A stretch of DNA of 37,897 bases from Clostridium_AM sp964554365 (GCA_964554365.1 CAZKOJ010000018.1:1-37897); one strand, 5' to 3'. Numbered from the stretch's first letter, positions 1 to 6,608 are shown. Program-made: numbers and translations. Notes: generated by a model not told the origin, from the letters alone.

Positions 1-85
1 AAGATTGAAACCACGAGGAGCCCAAGGACGGGCTGATCGAGTGGGTAGGTAGTTTAAAATAAGAGAAGCATTAGGCCTTCTTAAT
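1..85 (+). ncRNA. 3' part of an unassigned structured RNA
   Basis: No ORF occupies this stretch, and it is clearly less AT-rich than the other intergenic DNA in the window. Bases 19-23 (AGCCC) pair with 30-34 (GGGCT) around a 6-base loop. Bases 10-14 pair with 41-46 with one bulge, enclosing that hairpin, and a second hairpin lies at 64-81 (AGAAG/CTTCT). It is followed by a longer hairpin at 115-152. The 5' part lies outside the window. I do not recognise the family with confidence. Clostridial raiA-type RNA is one possibility, but I could not verify it; rRNA, tRNA, tmRNA and RNase P RNA do not fit. The strand is inferred from the T-rich tail after 152. Confidence 0.35.
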
Positions 86-145
86 AAACGGACGGTTTTT
101 TGAATAATATATTTAAGCGTAGGCCACTCTAAATTTGCGTGGTAC
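85..145 (+). repeat. Imperfect repeat, copy A
   Basis: It contains GGACGGTT, GAATAATATATT and CACTCTAAATTTG in the same order as copy B at 4000-4052 (minus strand). Here the last block forms part of the hairpin at 115-152, whereas in copy B that hairpin is not preserved. The nature of the repeat (small mobile element, RNA tail or shared regulatory module) is unknown. Confidence 0.5.
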
Positions 146-165
146 TACGCTTATTTTGCCTTTTG
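115..165 (+). terminator. Hairpin, probable terminator between RNA and permease gene
   Basis: AAGCGTAG (115-122) pairs with CTACGCTT (145-152), and inside it CCAC (124-127) pairs with GTGG (139-142). T-rich sequence follows at 151-165 on the plus strand, so it would end a transcript arriving from the left. It also lies 22 bases beyond the stop codon of the converging permease gene and may serve both strands. Confidence 0.5.
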
Positions 166-173
166 TAATATAG

Positions 174-1298
174 TTATGGCAAATCTTTATGTTTTGATTT
201 ATTGTATATATTTACTTTACGCATAAACCATTTTGCTACATATATCTTTAGTACCGCCATAATAGGTGATGCTAAAAGCATTCCCCATACTCCAAATAAA
301 CTTCCACCAATAGTTATGCCTAGTATAATTAAAAATGGACTTAAACCTACTTTGTCGCCTACTAATTTAGGTTCTAAGAACCATGCATCAAATTGTTGAA
401 GTAAAACTAAAAATAACAAAATCCAGAGGGCTCTTTTAGGATCATAAAAAAGATTTATTATAAAAGGTGGCATCATTCCTATAAAAGGTCCAAAATAAGG
501 TATCATATTTGTAACCATTACTATTATAGATATAAGCAGTGCATATGGAGATTTAAATAAAATAAGTCCTACAAAGCATATAATTCCTATAATAAGTGAA
601 TCTATTGCTTTTGTACCTATATATAAACTTATCATCTTGTTGATATTTTGTATAAGTTCTATTATTTTATTTCCCCATTTTTCTTTTAAACTTACATATG
701 TAAGATTTTTTCCTACTTCTTTAAATTTTTCCTTATCAAACAATATATATATTGATATTATAAGACCAAACACTAATTTTATTAATGAACTTGTAAAAGA
801 TATAGTTTTAGCTAATACTACATTTAACCAATTTGAAGTTAAAACACTAAACTTTTCTATTAAGCCACTAGCATTATTTTTCATAAAATCTCCTGAATTC
901 ACTAAACTAGCAATTCTTTCATTATTCATGAAATTATTTATCCATTTATATAGCTCTGATGTAAAATAAGGCAAATTTTGAACAATGTCCATTACACTAT
1001 TAAATATTTTAGGAAGCAAAACTATAAAAAATATTGATATTACACTAATAATAAAAGCATAAGTTATGAGTATACTTTGTCCCCTTTTTAATTTGAACCT
1101 TTGCTCTAAAATCTTCATTATAGGGTTTAGAATATATGCTATAATAAATGCTAAAATAAACGGATATAAAATATTGGCAGCTTCTCCTATTATAGAAAGT
1201 ACACTTTTATAGTTTAGTATTAATTGAATTGCTATAAATGACAATACTACTGCAACTATTATATCAAAATGTTTAATTTTTTCTTTCTTAAAAAACAA
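174..1298 (-). CDS. AI-2E family transporter (permease)
   Basis: This 374-residue polytopic membrane protein belongs to the AI-2E exporter-like family (YdiK/PerM/YhhQ-like), whose members have about eight membrane segments and are often near 350-380 residues. Hydrophobic segments are visible at the N terminus (about 10-65), around 75-100, around 155-190 and several times between 230 and 350. The family's conserved C-terminal region is visible as the NMIPYFGPFIG stretch, the EPKLVG stretch and a glycine-rich GITIGGSLFGVWG stretch. The start is a TTG codon seven bases after a strong AGAGGAGG ribosome site; no in-frame ATG lies close by. Substrates of this family are mostly unproven, so the AI-2 link should not be read as function. 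The gene is monocistronic here and runs toward the hairpin at 115-152. Confidence 0.88.
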   Translation of the reverse strand: MFFKKEKIKHFDIIVAVVLSFIAIQLILNYKSVLSIIGEAANILYPFILAFIIAYILNPIMKILEQRFKLKRGQSILITYAFIISVISIFFIVLLPKIFNSVMDIVQNLPYFTSELYKWINNFMNNERIASLVNSGDFMKNNASGLIEKFSVLTSNWLNVVLAKTISFTSSLIKLVFGLIISIYILFDKEKFKEVGKNLTYVSLKEKWGNKIIELIQNINKMISLYIGTKAIDSLIIGIICFVGLILFKSPYALLISIIVMVTNMIPYFGPFIGMMPPFIINLFYDPKRALWILLFLVLLQQFDAWFLEPKLVGDKVGLSPFLIILGITIGGSLFGVWGMLLASPIMAVLKIYVAKWFMRKVNIYNKSKHKDLP

Positions 1299-1489
1299 AA
1301 TATTTCCTCCTCTTAAATATTACAAAATTTTTAAAACCATAGACTTATTTTTGATTTTATCCATATTTACTACATTAAATACAATAATATCATTATTATA
1401 TTTACTTTTCAATTATTTAATACAGTTTTACAGGTTAAGTAAAACTATTTATATTTTAATTTTAAAGATTTTATTAATTATCACAAAAT

Positions 1490-1517
1490 TTGACATAATC
1501 ATAATTTTTAGTATAAA
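1490..1517 (+). promoter_or_regulatory. Sigma-A type promoter for the Moco riboswitch operon
   Basis: A perfect -35 TTGACA (1490-1495) and a -10 TATAAA (1512-1517) are separated by 16 bases. The predicted start of transcription near 1524 lies just before the riboswitch aptamer at 1531. Confidence 0.7.
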
Positions 1518-1530
1518 ATTAATACAAACT

Positions 1531-1645
1531 GTTCTCCGAGCTTATATTCCTAAGGATATTTCTATGGATTATAAGCCTGGACTATAAGTCCACAGGGTAC
1601 TTTAGGAAACGAAAGTACCTCCACGTTTTTAGGAAAGGAGAATGA
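1531..1645 (+). promoter_or_regulatory. Molybdenum cofactor (Moco) riboswitch
   Basis: The sequence carries the hallmarks of the Moco RNA motif: a closing stem CTCC (1534-1537)/GGAG (1637-1640), GCTTATA (1540-1546)/TATAAGC (1570-1576), a P3-like hairpin TGGAC (1578-1582)/GTCCA (1588-1592), the conserved CAGGG, a stem GTACTTT (1597-1603)/AAAGTAC (1612-1618) capped by a GGAA/GAAA-type loop, then CCTCC-CG and the conserved GGAAAGG near the 3' end. The last part closely resembles the E. coli moaA leader as I remember it. In the family the RNA senses the Moco pathway product and controls Moco synthesis or transport genes; two molybdopterin-binding genes follow directly. The presence of a P3-like hairpin would, by the published proposal as I recall it, favour molybdenum over tungsten cofactor. 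Confidence 0.85.
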
Positions 1646-1649
1646 GTCA

Positions 1650-1715
1650 ATGGACGAATTACGCTTATTGCTCATATCTTCCTACTGGGCAGTATTATTT
1701 TTTTGTTTAAAATAA
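1650..1715 (+). CDS. Possible 21-aa leader peptide after the Moco riboswitch
   Basis: The reading frame MDELRLLLISSYWAVLFFCL-K starts at an ATG nine bases after the GGAAAGGAG sequence. That sequence is at once the conserved 3' strand of the riboswitch and a good Shine-Dalgarno site. The stop codon lies 27 bases before the next gene's ATG. If it is translated, ligand-induced formation of P1 would hide the ribosome site of this leader and could control the downstream gene by coupling. The alternative is that the ORF is accidental and the riboswitch acts on transcription through the T-run near 1696-1702, which follows only a weak hairpin. Confidence 0.35.
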   Translation: MDELRLLLISSYWAVLFFCLK

Positions 1716-1742
1716 ATTTTTGGTTCATTGGAGGGAAATATA

Positions 1743-2765
1743 ATGAAAAAAATACCTACAGAAAAAGCAGTGGGAACTATTTTGTGTCATGACATTACTC
1801 AAATTATTCCGGGTAAAATTAAAGACAGAGCCTTTAAAAAAGGGCATGTAGTAACTAAAGAGGATATACCACTTTTATTATCTTTAGGAAAAGATAATCT
1901 TTACGTTTGGGAAAAAAAGCAAGGGTATTTACATGAAAATCAGGGTGCTGAAAGACTTAAAAACTTATCAGCTGGTAAAGGCTTAACCTTTTCTGAAGTA
2001 AAAGAGGGAAAAATTAATTTTATTGCTGATACAGATGGAATTTTAAAAGTAGATAGTGAACTTTTATTTAAACTTAATTCAATAGATGAAATTATTTTAG
2101 CTACTAGACACAATAATACCCCAGTTAAAAAAGGAGAAAAAGTAGCTGGCACTAGAGTAATTCCTCTAATCATAGATGAAAAAAAAATTATAGAAGCTGA
2201 ACTCATAACTAAGGATAAAACCATTGTAAGTGTACAACCTTATAAGAAATTTAAAACAGCTATAGTTACCACCGGAAATGAGGTGTTCTACGGAAGAATA
2301 AAAGATGCTTTTGGACCTGTAGTTAGAGAAAAACTTGAAGCATTTCATTGTGATATAATTGGATCTGTTATAGTACCTGATGATATTGAGAAAATCACTA
2401 GTGCTGTAAATAACTTTATAAGTGAAGGTGCAGAAATGCTAATATGCACAGGGGGGATGTCTGTAGATCCAGATGACTCAACTCCTGCAGCTATTAAAAA
2501 TACTGGAGCAAATATAATTTCCTATGGTGCTCCTGTACTTCCTGGTGCTATGTTCTTACTTTCTTACAAAGGAAATATTCCAATTTTAGGACTGCCTGGC
2601 TGCGTTATGTATGCTAAAACAACTATATTCGATTTAATTATTCCAAGAATACTTATAGGCGAAAAAATTTCAAAAGAAGATATAGTTGGCTATGGTCATG
2701 GTGGCCTGTGTTTAGAATGTGAAGTGTGTAGATATCCTGCATGCAGTTTTGGAAAAGGATGGTAA
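1743..2765 (+). CDS. Molybdopterin-binding protein (MoeA/MoaB-like domain) with Cys-rich tail
   Basis: This protein of 340 residues contains the molybdopterin-binding (MoCF_biosynth) fold in its second half. TTGNEV near 175-181 and the CTGGMSVDPDDSTP loop near 235-250 are the typical ligand-binding segments. It lacks the full MoeA architecture (about 400 residues); the N-terminal 150 residues form a different, SAF-like or beta-rich domain beginning PTEKAVGTILCHD. The C terminus ends in a compact cysteine cluster (GLCLECEVC followed by CSFGK), which suggests metal or Fe-S binding. I chose the ATG at 1743 because GGAGGG lies eight bases upstream; a TTG at 1728 would add five residues without a ribosome site. 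It sits behind a Moco riboswitch and overlaps or abuts the second moeA-like gene. The family occurs in clostridia near molybdenum hydroxylases, so a role in cofactor tailoring or sensing is likely but inferred. Confidence 0.82.
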   Translation: MKKIPTEKAVGTILCHDITQIIPGKIKDRAFKKGHVVTKEDIPLLLSLGKDNLYVWEKKQGYLHENQGAERLKNLSAGKGLTFSEVKEGKINFIADTDGILKVDSELLFKLNSIDEIILATRHNNTPVKKGEKVAGTRVIPLIIDEKKIIEAELITKDKTIVSVQPYKKFKTAIVTTGNEVFYGRIKDAFGPVVREKLEAFHCDIIGSVIVPDDIEKITSAVNNFISEGAEMLICTGGMSVDPDDSTPAAIKNTGANIISYGAPVLPGAMFLLSYKGNIPILGLPGCVMYAKTTIFDLIIPRILIGEKISKEDIVGYGHGGLCLECEVCRYPACSFGKGW

Positions 2766-2770
2766 GTGAA

Positions 2771-3988
2771 ATGCTTAAAATGATAGAATTAGAACAAGCT
2801 GAGGCTATTCTAAAAGAAAAAGCTCCTTGTTTAAGTATTGAAAAAATAAATCTTGTAGAATCTCATGAAAGAGTTTTGGCAGAGGATATATGTTCTAAAA
2901 TAGATCAACCTCCTTTTAACCGTTCTCCGTTAGATGGATATGCTTTTAAAGCTGAAGACTCTAATTTTGCGGACAAAGATAATCCAATTAGACTAAAAGT
3001 ATTGCATGAACTTTATGCAGGCTCTTATACTGATAAAGAAGTATTAAAGGGTACCGCTATAAGAATAATGACTGGAGCACCAATTCCAAAGGGTGCAAAT
3101 TGTGTTATAAGACAAGAGGAAACTACCGCTCAAGGAGAGTTTATAGAAATTTTTAATAAACTTTCACCTTGGGAAAATATCTGCTTTCAAGGAGAAGATA
3201 TTAAAAAAGGGAAATTAGTATTAAAAAAAGGTACTGTCTTGAAATATGCAGAAATTGGTGTTCTTGCTAGTATAGGTGTTAAAGACGTTTCTGTTTATAG
3301 GAAACCACGAATTGGAGTTTTAAGCACTGGTGATGAATTGATATCTCTTGGAGAAAATCTAGCTCCAGGTAAAATATATAATAGTAACTTGTATTGTTTA
3401 TGTGCACGACTTAAAGAGCTATATTGTGAACCTATTGTTATAGGTATTGCAGGTGATAATACTTGTACCATGCACGAAAAAATAAAACAAGCTTTAGATA
3501 AATCTGATATTCTTATAACTACAGGAGGTGTATCTGTAGGTAAGAAGGATTTAGTAAAAGATGTCATGAGAGATTTAGGGGCAGATTTACTTTTTTGGAA
3601 GGTAGCTATTAAACCTGGTTCACCTGTATTTTGCAGTTATTTAGATAGTAAGCTAGTAATTAGCCTTTCGGGGAATCCTGCAGCGGCTATAACTACTTTT
3701 GAATTACTTGTACGTCCTATGCTTGTAGAAATAATGGGTAGAAAAGAACTAAAGTTTAAGAAAACAAATGCAGTTTTACAAGAAGATTTCAATAAAAAAA
3801 GTGGAACTAGACGTTTTGTACGAGCTGAAATATTCTATAATGAAAATAGTCCTATCGTAAATCTTACAAAAACTAGCCAAGGTAATGGAATTTTAAGTTC
3901 AACTTTAAATTCTAATTGCCTCATAGATATACCTGCTAATTCACCTTGTTTAAGTAAAGGTCAGATTGTCAATGTTATACTAATATAA
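2771..3988 (+). CDS. moeA: Molybdopterin molybdenumtransferase MoeA
   Basis: About 405 residues, normal for MoeA, which inserts molybdate (or tungstate) into adenylylated molybdopterin in the cytoplasm. Visible family motifs in order: the SPLDGYAF segment near residue 55, RIMTGAPIPKGANCV near 95-110, GEDIKKG near 140, LSTGDEL near 190, the TTGGVSVGKKD loop near 255-265, KPGSPV near 290 and SGNPAAA near 305-312. Domain IV follows to the C terminus. The upstream stop codon (2763-2765) and GGATGG at about 2757 point to the ATG at 2771; an in-frame ATG at 2741 would overlap the previous gene by 25 bases, and another lies at 2780. Translation is probably coupled to the preceding gene. Both genes should be repressed together when cofactor is plentiful, through the riboswitch at 1531-1645. 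Confidence 0.93.
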   Translation: MLKMIELEQAEAILKEKAPCLSIEKINLVESHERVLAEDICSKIDQPPFNRSPLDGYAFKAEDSNFADKDNPIRLKVLHELYAGSYTDKEVLKGTAIRIMTGAPIPKGANCVIRQEETTAQGEFIEIFNKLSPWENICFQGEDIKKGKLVLKKGTVLKYAEIGVLASIGVKDVSVYRKPRIGVLSTGDELISLGENLAPGKIYNSNLYCLCARLKELYCEPIVIGIAGDNTCTMHEKIKQALDKSDILITTGGVSVGKKDLVKDVMRDLGADLLFWKVAIKPGSPVFCSYLDSKLVISLSGNPAAAITTFELLVRPMLVEIMGRKELKFKKTNAVLQEDFNKKSGTRRFVRAEIFYNENSPIVNLTKTSQGNGILSSTLNSNCLIDIPANSPCLSKGQIVNVILI

Positions 3989-3999
3989 GTATATTGCCA

Positions 4000-4052
4000 A
4001 ACAAATTTAGAGTGAACTACTTTAGAATATATTATTCGAGGAACCGTCCATT
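4000..4052 (-). repeat. Imperfect repeat, copy B (inverted relative to copy A at 85-145)
   Basis: Read on the minus strand, this stretch runs GGACGGTT, a few variable bases, GAATAATATATT, about ten variable bases, CACTCTAAATTTG. The same order of blocks is present on the plus strand at about 89-138. Overall identity over roughly 60 bases is high by eye (near three quarters). The copies flank the permease and moeA genes in opposite orientation. Confidence 0.55.
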
Positions 4053-4061
4053 TGTCCGATG

Positions 4062-4110
4062 AATACCGCCGATTAACTCACTTTTTAAAAGTGAGTTAAT
4101 CGGCGGTATT
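4062..4110 (+). terminator. Very strong hairpin after moeA
   Basis: An almost perfect inverted repeat of about 24 bases per arm: AATACCGCCGATTAACTCAC and onward on the left, its complement ending GTGAGTTAATCGGCGGTATT on the right, with almost no loop. It lies about 75 bases after the moeA stop. The following T-tract is short, so termination is likely but a cruciform or processing role cannot be excluded. Confidence 0.65.
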
Positions 4111-4192
4111 TCTCTGTCACTCACTAAATATTTTATTAAATTTAAAAATAAATGTAATGAAATCAACAATTTTACGTATTAACATATGAAAC

Positions 4193-4206
4193 TACTTAGC
4201 TAAGTA
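4193..4206. promoter_or_regulatory. 14-bp perfect palindrome before the sigma factor gene
   Basis: TACTTAGCTAAGTA is a perfect palindrome ending 27 bases before the sigma-factor ATG. It could be an operator overlapping the promoter or 5' untranslated region. I see no convincing -35/-10 pair to place it exactly. Confidence 0.35.
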
Positions 4207-4233
4207 AAAAGTATAGAAGGGAGGGCATCAAAG

Positions 4234-4794
4234 ATGAAGCAGCTTGCTGTGTGTAATATTTTAAATGAAGAAGAAAATAAAGAAACATTGAGTAAGGAAA
4301 AGGAATTTGATTATATTTTTAATACCTATTATAAAAGAGTTTATAACTATATTTATTATCGTATTAACAGTGATTATACAACAGAAGATCTAACAAGTCA
4401 GGTTTTTGAAAAAATAATGCTTAAAATTGATGTATATTCAGAAAGTAAATCGCCATTTGAAGTATGGATGTTTGCAATAGCTAGAAATGTAGTAACTGAT
4501 TATTTTAGAAGTATAAAAAAACATAAGATATTTTCTCTTGATGTAGTTAAGAATTTCGTATCAAGAGAAAAAAATCCTGAAGATATAATAGTGGCAGCAG
4601 AAACTAATAGCAAACTTTCAAAGGCTTTAAATACTCTGAACATAAGAGAAAGAAACATTGTAGCTCTTAAGTTTGGTGCTAATTTAAAAAATAAGGAAAT
4701 TGCAGAAGTATTAGATACTAAAGAAAATAATATTGGTGTAATACTTTATCGGACAATGAAAAAGTTAAAAAAAGAAATAGAAAAGGAGGACTAA
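4234..4794 (+). CDS. RNA polymerase sigma factor, ECF type
   Basis: 186 residues, typical of a minimal two-domain sigma factor. Region 2 covers about residues 28-95, with a helix beginning YYKRVYNYIYY, the TEDLTSQVFEK segment (region 2.2, core binding) and the WMFAIARNVVTDYFR segment (regions 2.3-2.4, -10 recognition). Region 4 covers about 130-182, with LNIRERNIVALKF followed by the KNKEIAEVLDTKENNIGVIL helix-turn-helix for -35 recognition. A GGGAGG ribosome site precedes the ATG by about ten bases. It is followed two bases later by a membrane protein that is almost certainly its anti-sigma factor. Target genes cannot be read from the window; the palindrome at 4193-4206 may belong to its own control. 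Confidence 0.92.
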   Translation: MKQLAVCNILNEEENKETLSKEKEFDYIFNTYYKRVYNYIYYRINSDYTTEDLTSQVFEKIMLKIDVYSESKSPFEVWMFAIARNVVTDYFRSIKKHKIFSLDVVKNFVSREKNPEDIIVAAETNSKLSKALNTLNIRERNIVALKFGANLKNKEIAEVLDTKENNIGVILYRTMKKLKKEIEKED

Positions 4795-4796
4795 AT

Positions 4797-5765
4797 ATGA
4801 AAAAGAAAAGTATTGAAGATAATTTTTCTTTAGAGATGGATGCTTATTTTAACGGTATAAAAGAGAAAAGTAAATTAGAAACAAAAGAATATAATGAACT
4901 TTTACAATTTGGAAGGACTTTAGTAGATGAAGATTTTAGTAAAAATAGTAATAAAAAAGCTGTGTTTAATAAAGTTTTGAAAAATATAGATGGATATGAA
5001 GGAGGAAATATTATGAAAAAATCAAATAAATTTAGTCGTATGGGCAAGGTTGCTGCATCACTTGCAGTAGTAGGCGTATTGAGTGTTTCTTTAGCCCAAA
5101 CCTCATTTGCACAAGGAGTAGCAGAAAAAATAATAAAGACAATAAATTTGGGACATATAGGAGCTGTACAAGTAGAGCCTTCTAAAGCAGAAAAAGTGGA
5201 AGTTCCATCCGAATTTAAAGGAAAGATTTTTGATAAAAATGGAAAACCTATAGATGTAGTTACAAAAAAAGATGCTGGTAGAATCCATACTGCCAATGGA
5301 GAAGAAATTGCTTATTTTTTAGATGGAAAGATAGTAACTGTAGCCGAGGAAAAGAAAGCACGAAAAAAACAAGTTTTAGAAATAAAGAATCCTAGCGAAA
5401 TAAATAAATATACTTGTTTTAAAGTTATACTTCCAAGTTATTTACCAAAGGATTATAAATTTAATAGAGCAGAATTTCATAAGAATGATGGTCAGGTCAA
5501 AGACAGTAAATTCGTTGATTTATGGTTTGTGAACGAGAAAACAGGAAAAGAAATATACATGCAACAAAGAGCTGCTATGGATGATATGAAGTCTGTTAGT
5601 GGAACAGATGGTAAGATTGAAAAAGCAAAAGTTAACGGAATAGATGCTATAATATCTGATGATAGAAATATTGATTGGGAAACTAAAAGTGCACTTTATA
5701 GTTTGTCAGGAAACGGAAATATATCAAAGAGTGAATTAATAAAGATTGCAGAATCTATTAAATAA
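4797..5765 (+). CDS. Membrane anti-sigma factor, DUF4367-like
   Basis: 322 residues. An N-terminal cytoplasmic part of about 80 residues rich in charged helices probably binds the sigma factor. One hydrophobic segment follows at about 84-103. The C-terminal extracytoplasmic part (about 105-322) includes a beta-rich sensory region from about residue 200 (the LPSYLPKDYKF segment and the closing ELIKIAES helix are DUF4367-like). It starts two bases after the sigma stop codon, so the pair is co-translated. One oddity: codon 73 is an ATG at 5013 with a textbook AAGGAGG site seven bases upstream. The product from that start would begin MKKSNKF, continue with a hydrophobic core and end in an AQTSFAQG stretch, which looks like a Sec signal peptide. 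A second, secreted form is therefore possible. Confidence 0.82.
   Translation: MKKKSIEDNFSLEMDAYFNGIKEKSKLETKEYNELLQFGRTLVDEDFSKNSNKKAVFNKVLKNIDGYEGGNIMKKSNKFSRMGKVAASLAVVGVLSVSLAQTSFAQGVAEKIIKTINLGHIGAVQVEPSKAEKVEVPSEFKGKIFDKNGKPIDVVTKKDAGRIHTANGEEIAYFLDGKIVTVAEEKKARKKQVLEIKNPSEINKYTCFKVILPSYLPKDYKFNRAEFHKNDGQVKDSKFVDLWFVNEKTGKEIYMQQRAAMDDMKSVSGTDGKIEKAKVNGIDAIISDDRNIDWETKSALYSLSGNGNISKSELIKIAESIK
5001..5015 (+). promoter_or_regulatory. Internal ribosome binding site and ATG inside the anti-sigma gene
   Basis: AAGGAGG followed by AAATATT and an in-frame ATG at 5013. This site is stronger than that of the annotated gene start at 4797. It would yield a 250-residue product opening with a signal-peptide-like sequence. 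Confidence 0.45.
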
Positions 5766-5784
5766 CATTAGTGAAATCTAAAAT

Positions 5785-5828
5785 AAATTTTACGGAATTC
5801 ATTGAATATTTCGTAAATTTTATTTTTT
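5785..5828 (+). terminator. AT-rich terminator after the anti-sigma gene
   Basis: AAATTTTACG (5785-5794) pairs with CGTAAATTT (5812-5820) with one bulged base, followed directly by a run of T (5821-5828). Confidence 0.6.
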
Positions 5829-5836
5829 AAATGGAT

Positions 5837-5886
5837 TTTAATACCAAAATGTTATATAATACAATTAGAAATAATTTGGTATTAAA
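5837..5886. promoter_or_regulatory. Promoter framed by a 12-bp inverted repeat
   Basis: TTTAATACCAAA (5837-5848) and TTTGGTATTAAA (5875-5886) are perfect inverted arms, 26 bases apart. A consensus -10 TATAAT lies between them (5855-5860). The left arm overlaps the -35 position and the right arm the expected start of transcription, just before the ATG at 5895. This is the layout of a repressor operator pair. No repressor gene is adjacent. Confidence 0.5.
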
Positions 5887-5894
5887 GGTGTATT

Positions 5895-6266
5895 ATGTAT
5901 AATAATTCTAAAAAAATTCAACAAAAAAACAACAGTACAAGTTTTGGAACAAGGTGGGTTAAATATACAAGTATACTATGTTGGTTTATAACTCTTATCA
6001 TACTCTTTTTCATTGATAAGGCTAGACCACCTTTTGAATCCTACTTGAATAGATTAAAAAATATGTACCCTCGCAAAACTTGGAATTCAGATCTTGTACA
6101 ATATGCTTTTTATCTATCAGTTTTTATATTTATACTTTCTATTTCTTCATTTATAGTAAATATAGGATTGTATAAGAAAAAAGGCTGTCCACTAAGCATA
6201 TCACCTATCCTTCTTACTATTTTTTCATTAATTGTAATTATTGTTTATTTCACGAAATTTTTTTAA
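5895..6266 (+). CDS. Small membrane protein of unknown function
   Basis: 123 residues that I do not recognise. After a polar, Lys/Asn/Gln-rich N terminus of about 20 residues there are three hydrophobic segments, at about 25-42, 70-93 and 103-122. A charged linker between the first and second contains the stretch RPPFESYLNRLKNMYPRK. A weak ribosome site (AAGGTG) lies five bases before the ATG. It is transcribed alone, between two terminators, from the inverted-repeat promoter at 5837-5886. That arrangement suggests tight individual regulation. No functional assignment is justified. Confidence 0.6.
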   Translation: MYNNSKKIQQKNNSTSFGTRWVKYTSILCWFITLIILFFIDKARPPFESYLNRLKNMYPRKTWNSDLVQYAFYLSVFIFILSISSFIVNIGLYKKKGCPLSISPILLTIFSLIVIIVYFTKFF

Positions 6267-6290
6267 TTCATATGTATATTTTTTAAGCTA

Positions 6291-6320
6291 AAACCACCTG
6301 CTTCTATAAGCAGATGGTTT
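6291..6320. terminator. Bidirectional terminator between converging small genes
   Basis: AAACCA-CTGCTT and AAGCAG-TGGTTT arms (6291-6303 and 6308-6320) with one mismatch and a CTAT loop. AT-rich sequence lies on both sides. It serves the membrane protein gene (plus) and the 42-aa gene (minus). Confidence 0.65.
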
Positions 6321-6331
6321 ATTTAATATTT

Positions 6332-6460
6332 CTACACTTTAGGCAATCCTATTACTGGCTTATGCATATTAGATTCCACATTATCAATAACAGGTTTACA
6401 GGTTTTAGAATTTTTAGCTTTATTATCATTTTTACTCTTTTCATATCTTTTTTTTTCCAT
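6332..6460 (-). CDS. 42-residue hydrophilic protein, unknown function
   Basis: A 42-codon frame begins MEKKRYEKSKNDNKAKNSKT, continues through CKPVIDNVESNMHKP and ends VIGLPKV. It is preceded by AGAAGGAG nine bases before the ATG and followed within 12 bases by the terminator at 6291-6320. The N-terminal half is almost entirely Lys, Asn, Glu and Ser; the C-terminal half is more ordered, with one cysteine. The good ribosome site, own terminator and uninterrupted frame argue for a real gene. I do not recognise the family. Confidence 0.5.
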   Translation of the reverse strand: MEKKRYEKSKNDNKAKNSKTCKPVIDNVESNMHKPVIGLPKV

Positions 6461-6608
6461 AAAAACCACTCCTTCTACTATATTATATTTCCCTTTTAAG
6501 TGATTTTTATGTGTTTACATCATATTGATAAGTATTTTATGCAAAAAAATCCGATTCTATTTTAACTAAATTTTAAACTGTTGAATCACTTCTTATAAAT
6601 TTCTGTAA

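Noticed and set aside
10..46. Local similarity to the ACGAGG-hairpin-ATCGAG part of the glmS ribozyme
   Set aside because: The conserved core that should follow is missing and no glmS gene is nearby, so the likeness is limited to one stem.
1351..1587. 78-codon plus-strand open frame rich in Ile, Leu and Phe
   Set aside because: It runs through the consensus promoter and the Moco riboswitch, has no ribosome site and has the composition of AT-rich non-coding DNA.
1696..1702. Intrinsic terminator after the Moco aptamer
   Set aside because: The T-run is present, but the hairpin before it (TACT/AGTA) has only four A/T-rich pairs, too weak to call.
6314..6499. 61-codon plus-strand open frame over the terminator region
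   Set aside because: It is the complement of the better supported 42-aa minus-strand gene, is Phe/Ile-rich and crosses the bidirectional hairpin.
6498..6593. AAGTGATT/GAATCACTT inverted pair as terminator of the large operon
   Set aside because: The arms are about 80 bases apart with no T-tract. No convincing terminator was found between the amidase and the 42-aa gene.
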